From: Halalkalibacter urbisdiaboli
GTDB lineage: Bacteria; Bacillota; Bacilli; Bacillales; Bacillaceae_D
Direction: 5' to 3'
Assembly: GCF_002156385.1 (NCBI RefSeq)
Contig: NZ_MVJM01000001.1
Location: forward strand, 55,707 to 119,706
Length of the DNA stretch: 64,000 bases
Below, piece after piece: positions 9,827-19,102 of the stretch. Within the stretch, counting starts at the first letter, position 1, and every line of letters starts with the position of its first letter. A program made the translations under genes and the position numbers. The notes beneath the pieces were generated by a model, which did not search any database, had not been told where the DNA came from, and saw only the letters and a program-made list of their open reading frames with translations.

Positions 9827-10201
9827 CTATTTAATTGGGTATGCCATTGTTGACATTAATCCGAGCTCGGTTTGAGTTGAATCAAGGCGACTATATTGTA
9901 CAATAATCGGAATATCGCTTTCGACTTCAATAGCATAAGGAACTGCAGCCGGAATACTTTCCCCATCCTTTTGCAACGAGCTCGTACGAATATGGTTTGT
10001 TCGTTTTCCTTGGACAGTTACGGGAATGTTTTCAAGCGGCGGACGATCTTCAAAATAAATCGTAATCTGAAGGTGAGCATCCTCTTCATAACAGTTTAAA
10101 ACGCAAATCGATTCATGACTGACTAAATCTCCTGAGCTAATTGGCGGAATATACCCGTCTGGAATGTACCATAGTGTTTCCCCTTTGTTTCGATTGTTCA
10201 T
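9827..10201 (-). CDS. ASRT-family protein (Anabaena sensory rhodopsin transducer-like)
   Basis: A soluble all-beta protein of 124 residues. It aligns by eye along its length with Anabaena sensory rhodopsin transducer: WYIPDGYIPP, SHESICVLN, EDAHLQITIYFEDRPP, KRTNHIRT, SDIPIIVQYSRLDS and STMAYP are all hallmark stretches. No rhodopsin gene is in the window. The family has been proposed to be a small-molecule (sugar) binding domain in many bacteria. Here it lies between the YesN-type regulator and a GH43 gene, which fits a carbohydrate-linked role. A GTG at 10210 is in frame, but it abuts the AAAGGAG. The ATG at 10201 is spaced correctly. Confidence 0.85.
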   Translation of the reverse strand: MNNRNKGETLWYIPDGYIPPISSGDLVSHESICVLNCYEEDAHLQITIYFEDRPPLENIPVTVQGKRTNHIRTSSLQKDGESIPAAVPYAIEVESDIPIIVQYSRLDSTQTELGLMSTMAYPIK

Positions 10202-10219
10202 TTTTTTCACTCCTTTTCA

Positions 10220-11863
10220 TTATTCAGAGATCGACTTTTTATGAATTAAATCGGTTGGTGTGTAGCCTGTATACTTTTTGAACGTCGTCGTAAAGTATGC
10301 TGGATTCACGTAACCTACCTTTTCCGATACTTCATAGATTAAATGGTTTCCTTCTTGGATCATTTTCTTTGCTTTTTCCATTCGGACTCTCGTAATGTAA
10401 TTTTTGAACGATTCTCCCACAACTTTTTTGAAAATCTGCCCTAAATAATTCCTAGAAATATACAACTCATCTGCTATTTCCTGTAACGTAATGTTCTCGC
10501 TTAAATGCTTTTGTACATAATCGATCATTTGTTCAACTAACTGACGATGCTTCATATTTTCATCCCATTGCTGATGATGACAGACATGCCTTGTCTGTTC
10601 TTTGAAATAGTCAGCAAGTTCGTCCCACGACGTTTTTGTCGCTAAATCACTGTATAAATCAAAATCCTCTGAGAACATATCATGGATTCGAATACCAATA
10701 TCGAAGAGAGAATATGTCATAATTGTCCACATTTCAATCCCAATTCGTACCGCCGTTGTTTGATTATACGGCTGATCAGAAATACGTTCAAAAAATGTCT
10801 CGATGACCGAACAGGCTTTTTTCTCATCGGCGTAACGAATCGATTCTGCTAATTGTTGATTGGCCTCCATCGATTCAGACCATAATGTTTGTTGTTTTGA
10901 ATCAACTAGACTAAGCTCTGGCATTTGCTCAACGCTTAAAGGCTGGGCAGTACTCGTAAACGTCCTTTTCGATAAGGTATACATCGCCTCCTTTAACGAC
11001 TCATCTAGTTCACGCCAATTGTGTTTAATTCCACCAATGCTAACTGAGGCTTGAACATCTAAATATTTGTGAATACTATCTTCTATCGACGTGCCTAATT
11101 GCTGCAGTTTGTCGTTTATGTGTTCATCACCTAATTCGCTTTCAAAATGAATGCAAAGTGCGGTTTGATGACTATGAAGCTCAATATAATGAAAATCGCT
11201 AAAGAAGGTCGTCGTTGTTTCCTTAATGATGTTATTTGTGGCAAACCGAAATAAATACCAATTTGTTTGATATAAAGTCGAACGCTCCAGGCTCTCGTCA
11301 TAGGTAACAGACACAACAACATGCTTCTTCCCTTGCCAATTATCAGTAATTAACTCAACGGTTTTCGGCAGGTCATAAAGATTCGCCGTACCTGTAACTA
11401 ATGATTTCAACCATTCCTTCTCTGCAACCGGCTCGTATAGCTTCACCTTTTCTCTAAGCTCGACATATTCAAGCTTTTCCATGTTTTCCTGTTCAAGCTG
11501 TTGTACGAGGTTTTGTAATACCTCCTTGATCGTTTGCGGAGAAGCCGGCTTTGATAAGTAGTCGTCAATACGTAATCTCATCGCTTGTCTTGCATGTTCG
11601 AATTCACTGTATCCACTTAAAATAATCACTTTGCCATCGAACTCTTTTTCACGGAGCTCCTGAATCATTTCTAACCCATTCATAATCGGCATGTAGATGT
11701 CAGTAATAACAATATCAGGATTCGTCTCCTCGATAACGTCAATTCCTTCTTGACCATTTTTTGCCTCGCCGACCCATTCACATTGGAATTCCTCCCATGG
11801 GATTATTTTTTTCATTCCACGCAACACTTTTTCATCATCATCTATGATTACAACACGCCACAT
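10220..11863 (-). CDS. yesN: Response regulator, AraC type (YesN-like)
   Basis: A 547-residue cytoplasmic transcription regulator. The N-terminal receiver domain has IIDDDEK, the phosphoacceptor Asp in DIVITDIYMP (about 54) and the Lys in YLSKPAS. A long middle linker of about 280 residues follows, then a C-terminal AraC double HTH (ITLQEIADELYISRNYLGQIF and IYEVSEKVGYVNPAYF). It lies 16 bp after the YesM-like kinase, with AGAGGTG before its ATG. It is the expected activator of the sugar-binding protein and permease genes upstream. Confidence 0.92.
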   Translation of the reverse strand: MWRVVIIDDDEKVLRGMKKIIPWEEFQCEWVGEAKNGQEGIDVIEETNPDIVITDIYMPIMNGLEMIQELREKEFDGKVIILSGYSEFEHARQAMRLRIDDYLSKPASPQTIKEVLQNLVQQLEQENMEKLEYVELREKVKLYEPVAEKEWLKSLVTGTANLYDLPKTVELITDNWQGKKHVVVSVTYDESLERSTLYQTNWYLFRFATNNIIKETTTTFFSDFHYIELHSHQTALCIHFESELGDEHINDKLQQLGTSIEDSIHKYLDVQASVSIGGIKHNWRELDESLKEAMYTLSKRTFTSTAQPLSVEQMPELSLVDSKQQTLWSESMEANQQLAESIRYADEKKACSVIETFFERISDQPYNQTTAVRIGIEMWTIMTYSLFDIGIRIHDMFSEDFDLYSDLATKTSWDELADYFKEQTRHVCHHQQWDENMKHRQLVEQMIDYVQKHLSENITLQEIADELYISRNYLGQIFKKVVGESFKNYITRVRMEKAKKMIQEGNHLIYEVSEKVGYVNPAYFTTTFKKYTGYTPTDLIHKKSISE

Positions 11864-11879
11864 TATTGCTTCACCTCTT

Positions 11880-13682
11880 TTATGATTCGTTTTCTATAAA
11901 CCGATTCTCTCTAAAAAGTTCATCTTGATTATATTCCTTCAGTTGTATTGCTTCTTTATCAAGAACTTTCGGCATAACAATCGTTGCGACCGCTCCACCT
12001 TCCGTTCGGTTCTTTACAGTCACACTTGCCCGTTCACCAAAATAAATATCAAGACGCTCCTGCACATTGACAGTACCGTACCCACCTGTATCCATTTTTT
12101 CCTTACTTCGATTCGCCTCGTTAATCCCTACCCCGTTATCGAAAACAGAGAAAACTAATGAATCTGCATTTTCCTCTACGACCACTTCTATCAGTCCATC
12201 TCGTTGATCATGGAATCCATGGATAATTGAATTCTCAACAAATGGCTGTAACGTTAGTTTTGGTACATAGTAGCCTAAAACACTTTCAGCTGCGTCTATT
12301 CTATATGACAGCCTATTACCCATCTTTATTTTTTGGAGCTTTAAATAATATTCCACATACTTTAATTCATCATGAACAGTGATAATACTTTCACCTTTAG
12401 ATAACCCAATTCGCAGCATGTTTCCAAGAAGCTCGAGCATCTGGCTCATATCCTCGTCCCCTCTCTCAAGTGCACTCCAATTTAACTGATCGAGGGTATT
12501 ATATAAGAAATGAGGATTAATATTTGCTTGTAACGCCTTTAACTCGGCCTCACGTTGACGGCGCGACTGTTCGAGCAACGATGTATATAACGTTTCACTA
12601 CGATGAATTAATTCACGATAGCCTTTATAGAGCTGGCCAAATTCATTTCGGTAGTCCGTTGGCAGTTCAGAGGATATATTTTCTTTCGGAAACTTTTCTA
12701 AAACTCTCGTTAAATAAATAATAGGATCAGTAAATCGTTTTGTAAGAAAAAAAGTACCGATAAAGGCTGTCATTAAGGAGCCAAGTCCGATTAAAGCTAA
12801 GAAACCCGTTAACATCTTACTTCCTTTCGTTAGCTCTTCATAAGGAGTAATCTCCATTATCGACCAATTCGAAGATGGAATTAAGGATGTAACAACAATA
12901 AATTCAGCCTTTTGTTCAACCTGCTGCATTAAACTCCGCTGTTCCTGAATATTTTGCGCACTTTCCTCGGCGAGCGAGAGAATTTTACGATCGACCTCTA
13001 CTTCACTACTGCTTGCAATAGTCGCACCGTTACTATCCAACAGTAATAAATTTGAATTCCTTTGCTTACGATTTAACCAGTTCTCAATTTGTGAGGATTG
13101 AATATTTAGGACGAGAATCGCTTCAAGATCCCCTTTTGTTGAATACACATTTCGAGATAGGCTAATAACTTCCTGCTCTTTGGAATTATTGACGCGAACC
13201 TTGCGTTTACCGATCCATGTATGTGTCCGATTTTTAATTTGTTCACTCCAGTCTTTATGTTCAATCGTGTAAAGATGGGCATAGTGAATTGGTTGATTAA
13301 TAATATTGTATGGCGGGGTTTCCATATAAACCTCTAGAGAATGTAACCCTGGTACACTATAAATGATATTTGAAAAATCCTGTGTAAGAGTTGAAAACAA
13401 TGTTCTTCTAATATAAGGATCATCACTTCCTCTTAATGCTTCTCGAAACGCTTTTTGGCGTGATAATACAATTGAAATATCATCATAATTCTTTAAATTG
13501 TTACTTAAATCCTCTGTTAAAAGGGTTAAATTTTCCTTTTGATAATCTGTCGTAGTTGTAATCATTTCTTCAACCGAGTAATGATACGTAACAATAATGA
13601 TGATCGTTAAGAAAATAGTAAAAAACAGAAAAAAACTACCAAAAAAGATTTGTTGAATTCTGAACCTTTTAAACAAGTTCAT
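11880..13682 (-). CDS. yesM: Membrane sensor histidine kinase (YesM-like)
   Basis: A 600-residue kinase with one transmembrane helix at about 12-33, an extracytoplasmic sensor region to about 295, a second helix (about 297-318), a HAMP linker, and a HisKA_7/HATPase domain. The phospho-His is in ANINPHFLYNTLDQLNW, the N box is QPFVENSIIHG and the G box VFDNGVGI. Such kinases partner with the adjacent AraC-type regulator and sense extracellular sugar, often via the ABC binding protein. A cre-like site lies 104 bp upstream. Confidence 0.92.
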   Translation of the reverse strand: MNLFKRFRIQQIFFGSFFLFFTIFLTIIIIVTYHYSVEEMITTTTDYQKENLTLLTEDLSNNLKNYDDISIVLSRQKAFREALRGSDDPYIRRTLFSTLTQDFSNIIYSVPGLHSLEVYMETPPYNIINQPIHYAHLYTIEHKDWSEQIKNRTHTWIGKRKVRVNNSKEQEVISLSRNVYSTKGDLEAILVLNIQSSQIENWLNRKQRNSNLLLLDSNGATIASSSEVEVDRKILSLAEESAQNIQEQRSLMQQVEQKAEFIVVTSLIPSSNWSIMEITPYEELTKGSKMLTGFLALIGLGSLMTAFIGTFFLTKRFTDPIIYLTRVLEKFPKENISSELPTDYRNEFGQLYKGYRELIHRSETLYTSLLEQSRRQREAELKALQANINPHFLYNTLDQLNWSALERGDEDMSQMLELLGNMLRIGLSKGESIITVHDELKYVEYYLKLQKIKMGNRLSYRIDAAESVLGYYVPKLTLQPFVENSIIHGFHDQRDGLIEVVVEENADSLVFSVFDNGVGINEANRSKEKMDTGGYGTVNVQERLDIYFGERASVTVKNRTEGGAVATIVMPKVLDKEAIQLKEYNQDELFRENRFIENES

Positions 13683-13785
13683 TTGAAAGACACCCTTTCA
13701 TCCTACAACCGTAGAGAAGGATACACATACTTGATGTCAGTTACCTTCACTCAAATGTTTGTTATCAAGGGTAATTATACCACAC

Positions 13786-13799
13786 TTGAAAGCGCTTAG
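13786..13799. promoter_or_regulatory. Candidate cre (CcpA) site upstream of yesM-like gene
   Basis: TTGAAAGCGCTTAG matches most of the Bacillus catabolite-responsive element consensus around the central CG. It lies in the 132-bp gap between the YesL and YesM genes, which suggests carbon catabolite control of the sensory genes. No computed score is available. Confidence 0.5.
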
Positions 13800-13814
13800 A
13801 TTTATAGCGCTATT

Positions 13815-14435
13815 TTATCCTTTTATTGACTGTGTCTCAATTTTGTTAAACACTTTCAAACTAAAATGCATGATAATTAACCCTGGTACACTTATAAAAT
13901 AAAAGATCATAGTAGCTGGAAGTGTCCCATATACAATGATTATTAGAATGACAATAACAACGAGCAAACTCAAGTAGTGTAAGTTTGCAAGACCAATTGC
14001 TAAAGAATAACGAATCGTCTGTTGCAGAGATAATTGATAATGACAGAAAACCGGAAACAAAAACAAAATAATAACACCAAATAGAAAGACAACCATCAGT
14101 AAGAGCAGTTTTAAGAAAAGGGAGCTGTCCATTTCGCTAATAATGCTTCCGCTAGCATATAACGACAGCCCACCTAGAACAATGAGAAAACCTAATCCAT
14201 TCGCTGAAAAGAAATCTCTTCGAAAAAGTTGCAGAAACGTACGAAAAAGAGGGACATCCTCTTCAGGTGACAGTAACATTTTCCGAAGAACGCCAAATGT
14301 TGCAACCGTTGCTGGCGCCCAACCAAATAACCCTAAGCCTGCTATCGTAAAGAGCAGCCAGAGCACATTGATAAATGCTAATTGCATTAACCATTCTGAT
14401 ACTTTTAACGTACCATCGCTAAGTTTGCGAAACAT
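13815..14435 (-). CDS. yesL: DUF624 membrane protein (YesL-like)
   Basis: A 206-residue integral membrane protein with about five hydrophobic helices. The N-terminal signature (SEWLMQLAFINVLWLLFTIAGLGLFGWAPAT) is typical of YesL/DUF624 proteins that accompany YesM/N-type sensors and sugar ABC transporters. The molecular function is unknown; an accessory role in sensing or transport is inferred from context only. AAAGGAGG is spaced 8 nt from the ATG. A paralogue lies at 60758. Confidence 0.85.
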   Translation of the reverse strand: MFRKLSDGTLKVSEWLMQLAFINVLWLLFTIAGLGLFGWAPATVATFGVLRKMLLSPEEDVPLFRTFLQLFRRDFFSANGLGFLIVLGGLSLYASGSIISEMDSSLFLKLLLLMVVFLFGVIILFLFPVFCHYQLSLQQTIRYSLAIGLANLHYLSLLVVIVILIIIVYGTLPATMIFYFISVPGLIIMHFSLKVFNKIETQSIKG

Positions 14436-14477
14436 TACTATGACCTCCTTTGCCTACGTTTCTGATTCAGCTAGGAT

Positions 14478-14517
14478 AAGGAGTTAACCTTGGTCATGAT
14501 GACCTCGGCAACTCCTT
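14478..14517. terminator. Intercistronic hairpin between GH105 and yesL genes
   Basis: The inverted repeat AAGGAGTT...AACTCCTT has an inner GGTCATGATGACC palindrome. It lacks a clear U-run, so it may be an attenuator or mRNA-processing element rather than a full terminator. Confidence 0.5.
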
Positions 14518-14526
14518 CCTAATGAT

Positions 14527-15564
14527 TTATGACTTTGCTTTCGCCAGCACATGCGAGAAGAATGCTAATGCCAAACCTTGGCCCCAGCCTTCGATTCGTT
14601 TTTTAGACGTTGTTCGATACCCTTCAGCTGTGTTCATGACAGCCGTTCCAGTTGAAACGTCTAAAACTGTCCCGCGTTCATCTACTTTCTTCATTAACCC
14701 ATCTAATGCCTTTTGGACTGCTTTATACCCTTTCGGAGTATTTGCCCCTGTTAGAACGAGTGCGGCTGCAATTCCTGCCGAACCCGACGTTTCTTCATAT
14801 GAGTCAGGCTCCGTTACAATCGTGTGCCATAAGCCACCGACAGATTGAAGCTGGAGTAATGCACTTAATTGATCGCGAAGTGATCCATTAATCTCCATAA
14901 ACGCCGGCTCCTTTACATCGATCATTCGAAGGACTGCTGCCATCGTATATGCGGCCCACGCATTTCCTCTTGCCCAAAAAATACTCGACATATTATTGCT
15001 TTGAAGATTATCCCAGCCATGGTAATAAAGATTCGTTTTAGGATCCTGTAAATATTTTTCATGTCCGTTGAATTGCCTAATCCCATCTTCCATATAAACT
15101 GGATTGTTTAGCTCATCACCCATGCGAATTAAGAAATAACCGGCCATAAATAATGTATCAATCCAAGCCTGCTCCGGAAAGATAGAAACCCCGCCTCCAA
15201 CGGTATGCTGAAGAACCCCTTCCGCAAATCGCGGAGCATCATGAATTAAATACTCCGCTTTTTCTTTCGCCAAGTCTAAATACTTCTCTTCTCCAGTCTC
15301 CTGATAAAGCGTTAGAAGCGTATGCCCCATTGAGACAATGTTAACGGACATTGGCGGAATTCCAAAATCGATATATTCATCAATCCAGTCTTTTAACATC
15401 GTAAGGTAGGCTTCGTTTTTCGTTGCCAGGTAGGCACAGCCGACCCCGTAAAAGGCAACCCCTGCTGGCCAATCCCACGTTAAATCCATTTCAAACGTGC
15501 GCTTGACGATTCGATCAATGCGCTCTACCATTTCTTGTTCGTCAAAGATAAGTGGCTTCATCAT
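14527..15564 (-). CDS. Glycoside hydrolase family 105/88 (YesR/YteR-like unsaturated uronyl hydrolase)
   Basis: A 345-residue intracellular (alpha/alpha)6-barrel enzyme. It is predicted to hydrate the double bond of an unsaturated uronic acid at the non-reducing end of an oligosaccharide. WDWPAGVAFYG at the N terminus, PEQAWIDTLFMAGYF with the candidate catalytic Asp, and FWARGNAWAAY are characteristic. The nearest well-known relatives, YteR and YesR, act on unsaturated rhamnogalacturonan disaccharides. In this xylan-rich setting an unsaturated glucuronyl substrate is also possible. It lies 13 bp after the permease gene. Confidence 0.85.
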   Translation of the reverse strand: MMKPLIFDEQEMVERIDRIVKRTFEMDLTWDWPAGVAFYGVGCAYLATKNEAYLTMLKDWIDEYIDFGIPPMSVNIVSMGHTLLTLYQETGEEKYLDLAKEKAEYLIHDAPRFAEGVLQHTVGGGVSIFPEQAWIDTLFMAGYFLIRMGDELNNPVYMEDGIRQFNGHEKYLQDPKTNLYYHGWDNLQSNNMSSIFWARGNAWAAYTMAAVLRMIDVKEPAFMEINGSLRDQLSALLQLQSVGGLWHTIVTEPDSYEETSGSAGIAAALVLTGANTPKGYKAVQKALDGLMKKVDERGTVLDVSTGTAVMNTAEGYRTTSKKRIEGWGQGLALAFFSHVLAKAKS

Positions 15565-15577
15565 CGTTACCTCCCTA

Positions 15578-16423
15578 TTATTTCAACCCAGTAGTTGCAA
15601 TCCCCTCGACAAGATACTTTTGGAAAAAGGCAAACAAGATGAACTGAGGAAGTAAAGAAAGTGATGACATCGCCAGTAGTGGTCCCCAGCTTGTGTTACC
15701 ATCTGCATCCATAAAGTTTCGTAAACCTAGTGTAACTGTTTGAAGATTAATATTATTTAAATAGATTAACTGGGAAAGGAAATCGTCCCAAGACCACATA
15801 AAGGAAAAGATCGCCACTGTCACTAATGCTGGTTTTAAAAGTGGAAGAATAATTCTCCAAAATACACTAAAGGTTGAACATCCATCAATAATCGCTGCTT
15901 CATCCAACTCTCTTGGAATCCCTCTAATGAATTGAATGAGTAGGAAGATAAAGAATGGTGTTCCCCCTAAAAATGCTGGTACTATTAATGGAAGAAACGT
16001 ATTTACCCACCCAATATTGTGAAACAGGATATATTGAGGAATTAACGTAATTTGCACCGGAAGCATGATCGTTGCCATTAAACAAGCGAATAAGACACCC
16101 TTAAATTTAAAATTCAATCGGGCAAAGCCGTAAGCAACAATACTTGAAGACATAATCGTCCCAATGACAACAAGCGATGTCACAATCATTGAGTTACGAA
16201 AGAAAATGTCAAACCCCGTTTTACCAAACCCTTCCCAACCAACAGGATAGTTTTCCCAAACAAATGTACTTGGGATGAGGGAAAGTGTGCGACTGAAAAT
16301 CTCACTAGCCGGCTTTAATGAACCCGAGAACATCCAAAGAATCGGATAAATCATCACAAACCCGAAAGCAATAACAAATACGTAATAGACGATATCAGAA
16401 ACTAGACTCCGTTTTCTTTGCAT
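15578..16423 (-). CDS. Carbohydrate ABC transporter permease, MalG type (YesQ-like)
   Basis: A 281-residue inner permease with six predicted helices and the EAA loop EAAIIDGCSTFSVFWRIILP that contacts the ATPase. The frame extends to 16498 inside the upstream gene, but GGAAGGAGG lies 8 nt before the ATG at 16423, one base after the stop of the upstream permease. That supports translational coupling and this start. No ATPase gene is nearby, so a shared MsmX-type ATPase elsewhere is likely. Confidence 0.92.
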   Translation of the reverse strand: MQRKRSLVSDIVYYVFVIAFGFVMIYPILWMFSGSLKPASEIFSRTLSLIPSTFVWENYPVGWEGFGKTGFDIFFRNSMIVTSLVVIGTIMSSSIVAYGFARLNFKFKGVLFACLMATIMLPVQITLIPQYILFHNIGWVNTFLPLIVPAFLGGTPFFIFLLIQFIRGIPRELDEAAIIDGCSTFSVFWRIILPLLKPALVTVAIFSFMWSWDDFLSQLIYLNNINLQTVTLGLRNFMDADGNTSWGPLLAMSSLSLLPQFILFAFFQKYLVEGIATTGLK

Positions 16424-16424
16424 T

Positions 16425-17369
16425 TTAACGGCCTCCTTCCGATTCATAGTGAACCCAATATTTTGACGTCTTGAATAAGATAAATGTAATAACCCCAATT
16501 AACACAAGAATAATCCATGCCATTGCTGATGCATATCCCATTCTCAAATAGGTGAAGGCTACTTCATATAAGTACACCGCATAGAATAGTGTTGCGTCTA
16601 ACGGGCCGCCTCCTGTAATTAAATACGCCTGTGTAAAGGTCATGAACCCACCAATTGTTTGCATAACAAGGTTAAAGAAAATAACCGGCGTTAGCATTGG
16701 TAGAGTAATCTTTAAGAATTGTGTAAATCGATTTGCCCCGTCCACACTAGCTGCTTCATACAACTCCGTAGGAATTTGACGTAAACCTGCTAGGAAGATA
16801 ATCATCGGTGAACCAAACTGCCAAATGATTAATAAAATTAAAACAGATAATGCAGTATCCGGATTCCCAATCCAGTTCATTGTCGGTAAGCCGATCGCCT
16901 CCATTAAACCATTTACTGCACCATTTCGACCAAACATCTGTCTCCAAACAACCGCAATTGCGACACTCCCACCGATAATCGACGGAATATAATAAATCGT
17001 TGTAAATAACCCTGTCCCTTTTCTACCTGTATTGAACAGCATCGCCAATAATAGTGCGAAAATAAGCTTTAAAGGTGTTGAAATAAACACAAAGACTAAC
17101 GTAACTTTAACAGATTGTATAAACCTAGGATCTGAAGTTAAAATCTTTGTATAATTCTCAAAGCCAACCCAACCTGCGGCAGATAACATATCGTAATCGG
17201 TAAACGACAAGTACAACGATGCAATCATCGGTCCGACAATAAGGACAAGAAATCCAATCAACCAAGGTGATATAATGGCATAACCCGTTAGGCTTTCCTT
17301 TAGTGCTTTTTTACGCTGTTGTTTTTTCGCTTCGGGCGAAATTTCATGTTTTGCAAGTTCTGTACTCAC
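16425..17369 (-). CDS. Carbohydrate ABC transporter permease, MalF type (YesP-like)
   Basis: A 314-residue permease of the CUT1 family with six membrane helices and the EAA motif EAASVDGANRFTQFLKITLP. A TTG at 17378 would add three residues, but it touches the AAAAGGAGG. The GTG at 17369 is 9 nt away and is preferred. It forms the membrane channel with the following gene and has its own palindromic operator candidate at 17430-17443. Confidence 0.9.
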   Translation of the reverse strand: MSTELAKHEISPEAKKQQRKKALKESLTGYAIISPWLIGFLVLIVGPMIASLYLSFTDYDMLSAAGWVGFENYTKILTSDPRFIQSVKVTLVFVFISTPLKLIFALLLAMLFNTGRKGTGLFTTIYYIPSIIGGSVAIAVVWRQMFGRNGAVNGLMEAIGLPTMNWIGNPDTALSVLILLIIWQFGSPMIIFLAGLRQIPTELYEAASVDGANRFTQFLKITLPMLTPVIFFNLVMQTIGGFMTFTQAYLITGGGPLDATLFYAVYLYEVAFTYLRMGYASAMAWIILVLIGVITFILFKTSKYWVHYESEGGR

Positions 17370-17429
17370 TCTATCCAACCTCCTTTTAACTATAAGAAAC
17401 TACGATAATGGGCAATAAGACCGCTAATC

Positions 17430-17443
17430 TGTAAGTGCTTACA
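17430..17443. promoter_or_regulatory. Palindromic operator (cre-like) upstream of the permease genes
   Basis: TGTAAGTGCTTACA is a perfect 14-bp palindrome apart from the central pair. The same element occurs at 18961 and 20458 before the two binding-protein genes. It resembles a CcpA cre site. Confidence 0.6.
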
Positions 17444-17570
17444 ATTATTATAGTTCTTGCCTACTTCATGTTGTAGAGCACAAAAGTTAAATATCTTTTA
17501 AAAATCAACGAAAATAGCATTAATTGTTTTTTTATAGTTGAACCTTTCATTACATGGCAGAAAATAAAAG

Positions 17571-17610
17571 GAGGTCCCATAAGGCAGGAACATGCCTTTG
17601 GAACACCTCC
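17571..17610 (-). terminator. Terminator after the second sugar-binding protein
   Basis: An imperfect stem GGAGGT...ACCTCC with inner CCATAAGGCA/TGCCTTTGG pairing lies right after the stop at 17621 on the minus strand. It probably lowers read-through into the permease genes. Confidence 0.65.
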
Positions 17611-17620
17611 TTCTAATCGT

Positions 17621-18934
17621 TTATTCTAAGATAGATTCCGCCTCTTTTCTAAATTCATGAGCAGCCTCTTCAGGCGTTATTCTATCGTATTTAATCTGTT
17701 CAACGATTCTTACAAATGAACCTCGAACTTCAGATTCACCAGCTGGTGGTAATGGGTCAGCCTCTCTGGAGAAGTCTACGACCAAATCTAAAAAGTCAAA
17801 GGTTTCCTTCACTGATTCATCAACGATCGTTGCAAGATGTTCGCGTACTTCAGAAGAAATTGGAACACCTCGATCTGCCATTAATATCTCATTCGCTTCA
17901 ATGTCGTTCGTTATAAAATCAATGAACATAGCTGCTTCTTCTTTATGCTTGGAATGCTCATAAACAGAAAACGACATCGTTTGGCGAATCCAGTTTCCTG
18001 GAACACCCTTCTCTAATGATGGCAAAACATTCAACACCAATTTGTCTTCGGTTTGTTGTGAAACACCAATGAGTTGATTGCTAGCAGCCATCGCTAGAGC
18101 TGCCGAGCCTTCACCAACCATTGATTGACCTCCTTCGATGTATTCCATCGTAATATCATGACTTGGCGCAATGCCATCTTTAACCATGTTTTGGATAAAC
18201 GTAAAAAAGTCGATTAACGTTTTATCCTGGAACCCTAAACCTGTTCCATCATGGTTAAATAAAGCTTCTCCATGCTGCCTTGCATAAATCAAGAAGATTT
18301 CTAACTCGGCATTGGCAAAATCAAAACCATAAAAGTTCTCGCCTTCGGAATCCTTGATTTGCTGCATCGCTGTTCGTAAATCGTCATACGTATACCCTGG
18401 TTCTAAGCTCACTCCATGTTTATCCAACAAATCTTGATTCATGATTAAACCATTTGCACCAGTACCTAAGACAACTCCTAAATTTTTCCCATCAATACTA
18501 TTTATATTCTGATAGATTTCATCCACCTTATCAAAATTAATAACCCGTTCATCAATAAATGGAGTTAAATCTGCTAAAAGTCCACGAGAGTTAAACTCAT
18601 TTAATTTAACATCACTCATATTTATAACATCAGGTAAGTTATTGCCTGCTGCCTGTGTGTTTAATTTTTCCCAATATCCATCCCATCCTGTGAATTCGGG
18701 TTCGATGTTAATATGTGGGTATTTTTCTTCAAAAAGTTCGATCGCTTCCAATGTACGATCATGACGCTCTTGCCCCCCCCACCAGGCAACTCGCAGATTA
18801 ATCGTTTCTTGATTTGTCTCTCCAGCTATGTGTTCCTCTTGAGTGGAGTTATTTGTCCCTTCTGAACTACAGCCTGCCAACAAAGCACAACATACGAGCA
18901 AAAATAACCTCAAGCTTACTACTCTTTTTTTCAT
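17621..18934 (-). CDS. Sugar ABC transporter substrate-binding lipoprotein, copy 2 (YesO-like)
   Basis: A 437-residue CUT1 family extracellular solute-binding protein. The type II signal peptide ends in the lipobox LLAGC, so it is anchored to the outer face of the membrane. LRVAWWGGQERHD and PEFTGWDGYWEKLN are shared with the neighbouring copy at 19103. The two proteins are clearly recent paralogues over their whole mature length. A TTG at 18940 is possible, but the ATG at 18934 is better spaced from AGGAGG. Ligand: probably a xylo- or rhamnogalacturonan-type oligosaccharide (inference from neighbours). Confidence 0.9.
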   Translation of the reverse strand: MKKRVVSLRLFLLVCCALLAGCSSEGTNNSTQEEHIAGETNQETINLRVAWWGGQERHDRTLEAIELFEEKYPHINIEPEFTGWDGYWEKLNTQAAGNNLPDVINMSDVKLNEFNSRGLLADLTPFIDERVINFDKVDEIYQNINSIDGKNLGVVLGTGANGLIMNQDLLDKHGVSLEPGYTYDDLRTAMQQIKDSEGENFYGFDFANAELEIFLIYARQHGEALFNHDGTGLGFQDKTLIDFFTFIQNMVKDGIAPSHDITMEYIEGGQSMVGEGSAALAMAASNQLIGVSQQTEDKLVLNVLPSLEKGVPGNWIRQTMSFSVYEHSKHKEEAAMFIDFITNDIEANEILMADRGVPISSEVREHLATIVDESVKETFDFLDLVVDFSREADPLPPAGESEVRGSFVRIVEQIKYDRITPEEAAHEFRKEAESILE

Positions 18935-18960
18935 CTTCAAACGACCTCCTACATCATTTA

Positions 18961-18976
18961 TTGTAAACGCTTACAA
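18961..18976. promoter_or_regulatory. Palindromic operator (cre-like) upstream of binding protein copy 2
   Basis: TTGTAAACGCTTACAA is a near-perfect 16-bp palindrome and an excellent match to the CcpA cre consensus. It lies 27 bp from the start codon. Confidence 0.7.
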
Positions 18977-19057
18977 TAATAATTATAGAAATTTTTGCCA
19001 TTATATAATAGCTAGAAAATGTTAAAAATATATAAATAAACACGAAAGATTAAAAAA

Positions 19058-19094
19058 ATCCTTTTTGAATAGCTTGTAGCTATCCAAAAAGGAT
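19058..19094 (-). terminator. Terminator after binding protein copy 1
   Basis: The stem AATCCTTTTTG-ATAGC / GCTAT-CAAAAAGGATT is followed by a T-rich stretch on the minus strand. It sits just after the stop codon at 19103. Confidence 0.75.
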
Positions 19095-19102
19095 TATCAT
19101 TT

